Assembly: GCA_947631865.1 (NCBI GenBank)
Contig: CANRNF010000008.1
Location: forward strand, 1 to 58,650
From: an uncultured Oscillospiraceae bacterium
Lineage (GTDB): Bacteria > Bacillota > Clostridia > Oscillospirales > Oscillospiraceae
DNA length: 58,650 nt
Direction: 5' to 3'
In this document: piece after piece, positions 52,199-58,650 of the stretch
How the letters are laid out: each line of letters opens with the position of its first letter
Numbering within the stretch: the first letter of the stretch is position 1
Notes under the pieces: generated by a model
Told to the model about the DNA's origin: nothing
Databases searched by the model: none
The model's input: the letters and a program-made list of their open reading frames with translations, nothing else
Program-made: the position numbers and the translations under genes

Positions 52199-52856
52199 AG
52201 CTTCCGCCCGCCTTTCGTATCCCGCAGTTTTCGTACTGCGCGCAGTTTTTACAGCCGCCTCCGCCCTCTTCCCGGGGCGTGTCCGACACGCCGATCAGGG
52301 CGGTGACGGACTTCATGGGGGTCATGAGCCCCCCTGGCGTCAGGCCCACGCCGATGCGCCGGGCCGTATCCAGCACCCGGCACATCTCGCCCTGCTGCTC
52401 CAGGGGCATATCGCCATAGCCGGGGCTGAACCGCCCTGTGAGGAAGGCCGGGGCCAGCTCCGCCGCCAGGCCGGCGCATAAATCATCGCACACGTTCTCG
52501 ACGGCCGCCCCGGCGGCGGCGTCCAGTATCACCGCCTGGGCCATATCCTCCACCTGGGTCCGGCGGAGAAGCACGTCCGCCTCCGCCCCCAGGGTCGCCG
52601 CCATGAGCACCACCCGATCACATCCGGTCAGGTGGCGGCGGATATCCTCCCCCGCCGGGCGAAATGTCGTTCCGGCCAGCGTCCCGTCAGGCATGAGGTC
52701 AAAAAGCCGCCATACCGCCCGGGGGCGGGCGGTTTTCAGGAGCGCCGCCTCCCACTTATCCAATGAGGCGGCCACATCCGCGGGCGGCCTATCGCCGCGC
52801 ACGCCCAGATACCGCAGGGCCTCCTGCCGGTCTATCCCCGTCAGTCTGGGCTCCAC
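52188..52856 (-). CDS. stand-alone methionine synthase activation domain protein
   Basis: A 222-residue protein from GTG 52856, chosen because AAAGGAGG lies upstream and the longer frame crosses the promoter region. It matches the MetH reactivation domain (RLFDLMPDGTLAGTTFRP, FSPGYGDMPLEQQ, SVTALIGVSD). The end is a cysteine cluster (CKNCAQYENCG), perhaps a metal or iron-sulfur site for electron delivery. It overlaps the metH start by 11 bp. Together they form a split methionine synthase. Confidence 0.85.
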   Translation of the reverse strand: MEPRLTGIDRQEALRYLGVRGDRPPADVAASLDKWEAALLKTARPRAVWRLFDLMPDGTLAGTTFRPAGEDIRRHLTGCDRVVLMAATLGAEADVLLRRTQVEDMAQAVILDAAAGAAVENVCDDLCAGLAAELAPAFLTGRFSPGYGDMPLEQQGEMCRVLDTARRIGVGLTPGGLMTPMKSVTALIGVSDTPREEGGGGCKNCAQYENCGIRKAGGSCGR

Positions 52857-52993
52857 AGCCGCCGCCTCCTTTATCCATAAGATACCATGACAAAGTATAC
52901 CATATCCGGCCACAAATGTTAAGACCTTGCGGGGCCGGAAAACGGCCATCTTTCGCCCTGTCCATCAAGTTGTCTGTTTGTCCCCTTCCGGGG

Positions 52994-53023
52994 TTGACTT
53001 TTCCCCCAGGGACAGGGTAAAAT
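52994..53023 (+). promoter_or_regulatory. promoter of the aldolase-pfk-tim-larA-tauE operon
   Basis: TTGACT (52994-52999) and TAAAAT (53018-53023) with an 18-bp spacer, about 65 bp before the aldolase start. No operator is obvious in this stretch. Confidence 0.65.
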
Positions 53024-53089
53024 ATAGGCAATAATGCCAGATTTTGACCCGATTCTGACCTGATTTTTATTCAAGGAGGTACATTTGTC

Positions 53090-54247
53090 ATGCCCCTAGT
53101 CCCTATGAAAGCCATTTTGGACGCCACCGAGACCTATAACTACGCCCAGGGCGCCTTCAACGTCAACGCCGTCTGCCAGGCAAAGGCGGTGATCGAGGTC
53201 CACGAGATGTTCCGCTCCGCCGCCATTTTGCAGGGCGCGGATCTGGCCAACGCCTTCATGGGCGGCCGGACAGATTTCGCCAACGGCACCCTGGAGGACA
53301 AGAAAAAGGGCGCCGTGAACATCGCCAACGCGGTGAAAAAATACGCCGTGGACAGCCCCATCCCCGTGGCTCTGCACCTGGACCATGGCAAGAGCTTCGA
53401 GGCCTGCGAGGCCGCCATCGCCGGGGGCTACACCTCTGTTATGATCGACGGCTCCTCCCTTCCCTTCGACGAGAACGTGGAGCTGACCCGCGAGGTGGTG
53501 AAGTACGCCCATGAGCGGGGCGTGACCGTGGAGGGCGAGCTGGGGGTCCTGGCGGGCGTGGAGGACCACGTCTTCGCCGCCAACAGCACCTATACCAACC
53601 CCCTGGACGCGGTGGAGTTCTTCAAAAAGACCGGCGTGGACGCCCTGGCCATCAGCTACGGCACAAAGCACGGCGCCAACAAGGGCAAGGACACGGTCAT
53701 CCGCAAGGAGATCGCCATCGCGACGAAGGAGTGCATGATGCACGCCGGCATCGAGGGCACCCTGGTGAGCCACGGCTCCTCCACTGTGCCCCAGTACATC
53801 GTCTCCGAGATCAACGCCCTGGGCGGCGACATCCACGACGCCTACGGCATCAAGAAGGAGCAGCTGAAAGAGGTCTCCAAGCTGGGCATCCGCAAGATCA
53901 ACGTGGACACGGATATCCGCCTGGCCGTGACCCGCAATCTCCGGGAGCTGTTCCGGGACGAGCCGAAGCTCCGGAACAGCGCCTCCATAGGCGGCATATA
54001 CCAGCTTCTCCTGGCCAACCCCTCCGCCTTCGACCCCCGGGTCTTCTTCCCGCCCATCATGGACACGGTCATGTACGGCAATGTGCCCGATGACGACGTG
54101 GCCCGGATCGTGGACTGCATCGAGCGGGGCGTGAAGGAAGTGGTGGGCACCCTCATCGTGGAGTTCGACTCCGTGGGCAAGGCCCCCCTCATCAAGCCCG
54201 TGTCTCTGGACGAGATGGCGGAGTTCTACCGCAAGAAGGGGATATGA
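53090..54247 (+). CDS. fba: class II (zinc) ketose-bisphosphate aldolase
   Basis: A 385-residue aldolase that cleaves a ketose 1,6-bisphosphate to DHAP and an aldehyde. Zinc and catalytic residues are visible in ALHLDHGKS, EGELGVLAG, SYGTKHGANKGK and LVSHGSSTVP; the phosphate site is KINVDTDIR. It is longer than the short FbaA/GatY type (about 285 residues). AGGAGG precedes the start. It heads a five-gene operon, but whether the substrate is fructose bisphosphate or another ketose bisphosphate is not settled by sequence. Confidence 0.88.
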   Translation: MPLVPMKAILDATETYNYAQGAFNVNAVCQAKAVIEVHEMFRSAAILQGADLANAFMGGRTDFANGTLEDKKKGAVNIANAVKKYAVDSPIPVALHLDHGKSFEACEAAIAGGYTSVMIDGSSLPFDENVELTREVVKYAHERGVTVEGELGVLAGVEDHVFAANSTYTNPLDAVEFFKKTGVDALAISYGTKHGANKGKDTVIRKEIAIATKECMMHAGIEGTLVSHGSSTVPQYIVSEINALGGDIHDAYGIKKEQLKEVSKLGIRKINVDTDIRLAVTRNLRELFRDEPKLRNSASIGGIYQLLLANPSAFDPRVFFPPIMDTVMYGNVPDDDVARIVDCIERGVKEVVGTLIVEFDSVGKAPLIKPVSLDEMAEFYRKKGI

Positions 54248-54248
54248 A

Positions 54249-55412
54249 ATGGGCATGAACATCCTTGTGGCCCACGGCGGCGGGCCCACCGCCGTCATCA
54301 ACCGCTCATTGCAGGGCGTGGTGGAGGCGGCCCGCACTTCCGGCCAGGTGGACAAGATATACGCCGCCCGCTTCGGCGCGGAGGGCATCCTGGCCGGGGA
54401 TCTGATGGACCTGACCGGCGTGAGTCCCTCTATCATCACCCGTCTGGGCGACACCCCCGCCTCCGCCATCGGCTCCTGCCGCCGGAAGCTGGGGGACGGG
54501 GACTACCCCACCGTGCTGGAGACCCTAAAAAAGTTCAACATCGGCGCGTTTTTCTACAACGGCGGCAACGACTCCATGGACACCTGCCACAAGGTCAACG
54601 AGCTGGCCAAACGGGAGGGCCTGGACCTACGGGTCATAGGCATCCCTAAGACCATGGACAACGATCTGGTCCTGACGGACCACTGCCCCGGCTTCGGCTC
54701 CGCTGCCCGGTATGCGGCCCTCAGCGCCGCGGAGCTTGCTCTGGACGCCTCCGCCCTGCCCATCCATGTGGTGGTGCTGGAGCTCATGGGCCGGAACGCA
54801 GGCTGGGTCACGGCGGCCAGCGCCCTGGCCGCGCGGCTCACCAACTGCGAGGTATTGACCTACCTTCCCGAGCTTCCCGTGGACGAGGATGCAATGCTGG
54901 CCGACATCGAGGCGGCCTACGCCAGGGGCCATGGCCTTCTGGTGACCGTGAGCGAGGGCGTATGCGGGCCTGACGGCAAGCCTCTGGCCGACACCGGCAT
55001 CGTGGACGGCTTCGGCCACACGGTCCCCGGCGGAACCGCCCAGCATATCGCCGACGCCATCATCCAAAAGCTGGGCCTGAAGGCCCGTGCGGAGAAACCG
55101 GGCCTTCTGGGCCGGGCCTCCATCCCCTACGCCTCTCCGGTGGACCGGGAGGAGGCATACGCCGTGGGCTGGGCGGCCGTGAAGGCGGCCCTGGCCGGAA
55201 AGAGCGGCTATATGGTCTCCATCGAGGCCACCCGGGAGCCCCGCTACCAGAGCGGCATGGGTTTCGTGCCCCTGGCGGAGGTGGCCAACGCGGAAAAGAA
55301 GTTCCCCCTGGAGTGGATCGAAGGCGGCAGCCGCATCGCCGACGCCTTTTTCGATTACGCCCTGCCCCTCATCGGCGGGGATCTGCCCCAGTACGCCATA
55401 CTGAGAAAGTGA
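54249..55412 (+). CDS. phosphofructokinase, PPi-type signature
   Basis: A 387-residue PFK-A family protein, starting 1 bp after the aldolase stop. The phosphoryl-donor motif reads GGNDSM (GGDGT in ATP-PFK, GGDD in PPi-PFK) and the substrate motif is PKTMDND, where the Lys is typical of PPi-dependent enzymes. Conserved ELMGRNAGW follows. Probably a reversible PPi-dependent phosphofructokinase, or a kinase for a related sugar phosphate. Confidence 0.85.
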   Translation: MGMNILVAHGGGPTAVINRSLQGVVEAARTSGQVDKIYAARFGAEGILAGDLMDLTGVSPSIITRLGDTPASAIGSCRRKLGDGDYPTVLETLKKFNIGAFFYNGGNDSMDTCHKVNELAKREGLDLRVIGIPKTMDNDLVLTDHCPGFGSAARYAALSAAELALDASALPIHVVVLELMGRNAGWVTAASALAARLTNCEVLTYLPELPVDEDAMLADIEAAYARGHGLLVTVSEGVCGPDGKPLADTGIVDGFGHTVPGGTAQHIADAIIQKLGLKARAEKPGLLGRASIPYASPVDREEAYAVGWAAVKAALAGKSGYMVSIEATREPRYQSGMGFVPLAEVANAEKKFPLEWIEGGSRIADAFFDYALPLIGGDLPQYAILRK

Positions 55413-55419
55413 GGCACCC

Positions 55420-56256
55420 ATGAAACACATCTATCTCAACCTGAAGCGCTTTGACGTGCCGCCGGAATTCGGCGGCGTGAACCGGCTGGCCCCCGTAAAG
55501 GACTGGGGCGCGGCCGTGGTACAGGGCACCCAGGAGGCCCTGAAAAAATATGACCCGGCCAAGGTGGAGTTCGTCCAGTACCTGCCGGAGGCCCATCTGC
55601 TCTCCGCGGCGGCGGCCCTCGACCCTGACAGCCCCGTGAAGCTGGGCAGTCAGAGCGTGTACCGCATGGACACGGCCGTGGGCGGCAACTTCGGCGCCTT
55701 CACCACCAACCGCCCCGCCTCCATCGTGAAGGCCATGGGCTGCGCCGGGACACTCATCGGCCACTGCGAGGAGCGAAACGATAAAAAGGGCGTCCTGGCC
55801 GAGGCCGGCTGCACGGATATGTCCGCCGTGGACAGGCTTCTGAATCAGGAGATCAAATGCGCCCAGGCCCAAGGTCTGGACGTACTCTACTGCATCGGCG
55901 AGACAAGCGAGGAGCAGGCCGACTGGGAGAACGTCCTGGGCCGCCAGCTGGACGAGGGACTCAAGGGCGTGGACAAGGCCCACGTGGTCATCGGCTACGA
56001 GCCGGTGTGGTCCATCGGCCCGGGCAAGACCCCCGCCGACAAGCCCTATATCCAGAAGATCGCCCGGTTCGTCAAAGAGCGCACCGGCGGCCTGGACGTG
56101 GTCTACGGCGGCGGCCTCAAGGCCGACAACGCCGCCATGCTGGCTTCCATCGAGGAGATAGACGGCGGCCTCATCGCCCTGACGCAGTTCACGGGCGAGA
56201 TCGGGTTCTATCCCGAGCAATACCTGGAGATCATCCGGCTGTATTTAGGAGAGTGA
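55420..56256 (+). CDS. divergent triosephosphate isomerase family protein
   Basis: A 278-residue TIM-family protein. Catalytic residues are kept: N7 and K9 (YLNLKRF), the His in LIGHCEERND and the Glu in GYEPVWSIGPGKT. But canonical GHSERR is GHCEERN and the phosphate-binding GGSV becomes GGGLKADN, so the phosphate pocket is altered. It may isomerise a triose or tetrose phosphate other than the usual one. It lies between pfk and larA, with a 7-bp gap before it. Confidence 0.83.
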   Translation: MKHIYLNLKRFDVPPEFGGVNRLAPVKDWGAAVVQGTQEALKKYDPAKVEFVQYLPEAHLLSAAAALDPDSPVKLGSQSVYRMDTAVGGNFGAFTTNRPASIVKAMGCAGTLIGHCEERNDKKGVLAEAGCTDMSAVDRLLNQEIKCAQAQGLDVLYCIGETSEEQADWENVLGRQLDEGLKGVDKAHVVIGYEPVWSIGPGKTPADKPYIQKIARFVKERTGGLDVVYGGGLKADNAAMLASIEEIDGGLIALTQFTGEIGFYPEQYLEIIRLYLGE

Positions 56257-56260
56257 TACC

Positions 56261-57754
56261 ATGAAACTGGATTTTGAATACGGAAACGGCTTTATGAGCG
56301 CGGAGCTGCCCGACAGCACCGACGTGTTCATCCCTGGCGAGACGGTGCCGGATCCTCCCTGCCTACCCCAGGACTGGGATAGTCTCTACGCCGCCACATT
56401 GGACTCCATCCGCCACCCCATCGGCATGCCCGCCCTGCGGGACATCGCCAAGGCCGGGGACAAGGTGGTCATCGTCATCCCCGATATCGTAAAGGGCGGC
56501 AACCAGCCTACCAGCCACCGGAAGGTGGCCATCCGGGCGTGCCTGGACGAGCTGTACAGCGTGGGCGTGGAGAAAAAGGACATCCTGCTCCTGTTCTCCA
56601 ACGGCCTGCACCCCCGGGCGACAGTACAGGAGATGCGCACCATATTGGGCGACCAATTGTTCAATGAATTTTACCCCTCGGGGCAGATCACCAGCCACGA
56701 CGGCGAGGACTACGACCACCTGGTGGACCTGGGCTACACCGCCTCGGGGGACCACGTGATCATGAACAAATACGTCTTCGAGGCGGACGTGCCCATCCTC
56801 ATCGGACACACCCAGGGCAACCCCTACGGGGGCTACTCCGGCGGCTACAAGCACTGCGCTACGGGCATCACCCACTGGCGCTCCATCGCCGGCCACCACG
56901 TGCCCCGGGTGATGCACCAGAGCGACTTCGTCCCCGTCTCCACCAACAGCGTCATGCGCTCCAAGTTCGACGAGCAGGGCATGTTCATGGAGGAGAAGAT
57001 GGGGAGAAAGTTCTTCTGCTGTGACGCCGTGCTGGATACGAAAAGCCGCCAAATCGAGATAAACTCCGGCTGGGCCAAGCAGATGCAGCCCATCGCCTGG
57101 GCCACGGCTGACAAGCGCACCTACGTCCACTGGGCGGAGAAGAAGTACGACGTCATGGTCTTCGGTATGCCCACCAACTTCCACTACGGCGCGGGCATGG
57201 GCACCAACCCCATCCAGATGATGCAGGCCCTGTCCGCCCAGGTCATCCGCCACAAGCGGGTGATGGCGGACAAGTGCGTGTTCATCGTGCCTTCCATCTG
57301 TGACGGCTGGTTCCACGACGAGCGCTGGCCCTACCTGCGGGAGCTGTACGAGATGTTCCAGCACGACAGCATGAACATCCTCCCCGACATGGACCGGTAC
57401 GGGGAGTATTTCGCCACCCGGAAGGAGTACACGGACAAATACCGCTTCGCCAACGCCTTCCACCCCTTCCACGGCTTTAGTATGATGAGCTGCGGCCACC
57501 TGGCCGAAGAACACACCAGCGCCATCTACATCGTGGGCGCCCGGGAGCCGGGCATCGCCCGGAGCATGGGCCTCAAAACAAGGGCCACCGTGGAGGAGGC
57601 CCTGGCCGACGCCATGAAGAAGTACGTGGGGCCGAATCCGAATATTCTGGCTCTGCCCAAGACCTTCACTACAGCCGCCGTGCACCTGTGCATGAAGGAC
57701 CCCGCCCAGAACAGCCACAGCCGGGACGGCGCGGGCCACTGCTGCTGCGGATAA
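56261..57754 (+). CDS. LarA-family nickel-pincer-dependent racemase/epimerase
   Basis: A 497-residue DUF2088/LarA homologue. Expected active-site residues are present: H117 (SNGLHPRAT), H183 (IGHTQG), K197 (GGYSGGYKH), which in LarA tethers the NPN cofactor, and H213 (IAGHH) as nickel ligand. LarA enzymes racemise or epimerise alpha-hydroxy acids by hydride transfer. It is longer than lactate racemase (about 425 residues) and ends in a Cys-rich tail (GHCCCG). Its place in a sugar-phosphate operon argues against plain lactate racemase. The cofactor can be supplied by larBCE at 4.7-7.5 kb. Confidence 0.87.
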   Translation: MKLDFEYGNGFMSAELPDSTDVFIPGETVPDPPCLPQDWDSLYAATLDSIRHPIGMPALRDIAKAGDKVVIVIPDIVKGGNQPTSHRKVAIRACLDELYSVGVEKKDILLLFSNGLHPRATVQEMRTILGDQLFNEFYPSGQITSHDGEDYDHLVDLGYTASGDHVIMNKYVFEADVPILIGHTQGNPYGGYSGGYKHCATGITHWRSIAGHHVPRVMHQSDFVPVSTNSVMRSKFDEQGMFMEEKMGRKFFCCDAVLDTKSRQIEINSGWAKQMQPIAWATADKRTYVHWAEKKYDVMVFGMPTNFHYGAGMGTNPIQMMQALSAQVIRHKRVMADKCVFIVPSICDGWFHDERWPYLRELYEMFQHDSMNILPDMDRYGEYFATRKEYTDKYRFANAFHPFHGFSMMSCGHLAEEHTSAIYIVGAREPGIARSMGLKTRATVEEALADAMKKYVGPNPNILALPKTFTTAAVHLCMKDPAQNSHSRDGAGHCCCG

Positions 57755-57760
57755 GCGGTC

Positions 57761-58543
57761 ATGATCGTATTCTTTCTCGTGGCCTTCCTGGCCAGCATCG
57801 TGGGCGCCATATGCGGCATCGGCGGCGGCGTCATCATCAAGCCCGTGCTGGACCTGTTCCACCTGGAGACCGTGGCGGCCATCCAGTTTTTGTCCGGGTG
57901 CACGGTGCTGTCCATGAGCGCCTATTCCGTGGGCAGATCCCGTCTGGCCGGGGAAAAGCAGCTGGAGGCCGGCACCGGCGGCCCCCTCATCGCGGGGGCG
58001 GTGATCGGCGGTCTCGCCGGGAACCGACTATTTGCTCTGGTGAAGGCCGCCGCGGCCCGACCCCAGACGGTCAGCGCCGTGCAGGCGGCCTGCCTCGCCC
58101 TGGTGACCTTGGGCACCCTCCTTTACACCATCTGGAAGGCCCGGATAAAAACCAAACACATAAAAAGTCCTGTGGCCAGCGCCCTCATCGGCCTGGCCCT
58201 GGGCCTGATGAGCAGCTTTCTCGGCATCGGCGGCGGGCCCATCAACCTGGTGGTCCTCTTCTACTTCTTCAGCATGGAGACAAAGAAGGCCGCGGCCAAC
58301 AGCCTGTATATCATCTTCTTCAGCCAGCTGGCCAGCTTCCTGGTGACGCTGCTCACCCGGGCGGTGCCCGTCTTCCAGTGGCCCGCCCTGGTCCTCATGA
58401 TCGCCGGGGGCATCGGCGGCGGCATCGTGGGCCGGATGTGCAACAAGCGCATGGACGACCGGGCCGTGGATAAGCTCTTTCTCGGCCTCATGGCCGTCAT
58501 CATCTGCGTGAGCCTCTACAACCTCTGGCAATACACAGCATAA
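57761..58543 (+). CDS. TauE/SafE-family anion permease
   Basis: A 260-residue membrane protein with about eight helices in two repeats, each with a glycine-rich signature (GAICGIGGGVIIKPVLDL and SFLGIGGGPINLVVLF). The family exports organic anions such as sulfonates or sulfite. It starts 6 bp after the larA-family stop, so it probably handles a substrate or product of the operon. Confidence 0.85.
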   Translation: MIVFFLVAFLASIVGAICGIGGGVIIKPVLDLFHLETVAAIQFLSGCTVLSMSAYSVGRSRLAGEKQLEAGTGGPLIAGAVIGGLAGNRLFALVKAAAARPQTVSAVQAACLALVTLGTLLYTIWKARIKTKHIKSPVASALIGLALGLMSSFLGIGGGPINLVVLFYFFSMETKKAAANSLYIIFFSQLASFLVTLLTRAVPVFQWPALVLMIAGGIGGGIVGRMCNKRMDDRAVDKLFLGLMAVIICVSLYNLWQYTA

Positions 58544-58574
58544 AATGCCATAGAAAAAGCGCCGGAGGCCATTT

Positions 58575-58650
58575 TGAACAGCACCCCATTTGTTAGACAG
58601 TATGGTATACTGATAACGAATGGGGTGTTGCTTATGCCAAAAGGGAAGCC
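58575..58650 (+). mobile_element. left end of an IS3/IS150-like insertion sequence (cut by window edge)
   Basis: The stretch from 58575 (TGAACAGCACCCCATTTG) resembles the terminal repeat of IS150-group elements. CACCCCATT and AATGGGGTG flank a promoter-like TATACT. An ATG at 58634 opens a frame reading MPKGK, a plausible orfA start, that continues past the window. Confidence 0.55.

Noticed and set aside
53090..58543. Reading the aldolase-pfk-tim-larA-tauE operon as a sulfoglycolysis pathway
   Set aside because: TauE/SafE permeases handle sulfonates in known pathways, but no sulfosugar-specific enzyme is recognisable here. Kept only as one of several substrate possibilities.

Overview
The window (58,650 bp, GC-rich) reads like the chromosome of a strictly anaerobic, high-GC member of the Eubacteriales, most likely an Oscillospiraceae-type gut bacterium. 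This is inferred from AGGAGG ribosome binding sites, TTGACA/TATAAT promoters, Gram-positive families (TmcAL, PlsY, BlaI/BlaR1-like, TepA), a ferredoxin-type aldo/keto reductase, ackA, FeoAB and a PPi-type phosphofructokinase signature. No 16S or other taxonomic marker is present.

Layout. 1-4.6 kb: partial radical SAM protein, DUF308 membrane protein, then an operon of BlaI-like repressor, M56 sensor protease and a secreted YD-repeat protein. 4.7-7.6 kb: larB-larC-larE, the nickel-pincer (NPN) cofactor pathway, behind its own promoter and a hairpin-rich leader. 7.7-11.9 kb: amino-acid ABC transporter plus an M20 amidohydrolase, preceded by a cluster of ArgR-like half sites. 12-18.1 kb: aldo/keto reductase, M18 aminopeptidase, a TsaC-CoaE fusion, prfA and tmcAL. 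18.2-25 kb: ackA, GNAT, ECF sigma/DUF4179 pair, rplU-rpmA (without prp), obgE, DegV. 25.2-31.3 kb: secreted GH5-like enzyme, XRE membrane regulator, a PhoU-less Na/Pi transporter and phoB-phoR with Pho-box-like sites. 31.5-33.4 kb: asnB.

33.53-42.20 kb is an 8,650-bp integrated mobile element in the 3' end of a tRNA-Gln(CUG) gene, bounded by a 23-bp direct repeat. It carries a tyrosine integrase, a lambda-like switch (CI-like and Cro-like HTH proteins with three 18-bp operators), an HUH rolling-circle Rep, several small unknown proteins, a DUF4355 scaffold-like protein, an HK97-type major capsid protein and its own sigma-70-like factor. It has no recognisable terminase, portal, protease or tail gene. 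I read it as a capsid-encoding phage satellite-like element and consider it the most interesting object in the window. A remnant of a sister element's right end lies just outside attL.

42.3-52.9 kb: tepA, a GT4 glycosyltransferase, a FeoA-FeoB fusion, plsY, a GPH sugar symporter and metF-metH with a separate MetH activation-domain protein. 53.1-58.5 kb: a tight operon of class II aldolase, phosphofructokinase (GGND/PKTMDND), divergent triosephosphate isomerase, a LarA-family nickel racemase/epimerase and a TauE/SafE anion permease. The window therefore holds both an NPN-cofactor factory (larBCE) and a probable NPN-dependent enzyme about 50 kb away, the latter embedded in a non-standard sugar-phosphate operon. 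The right edge cuts into an IS150-like insertion sequence.
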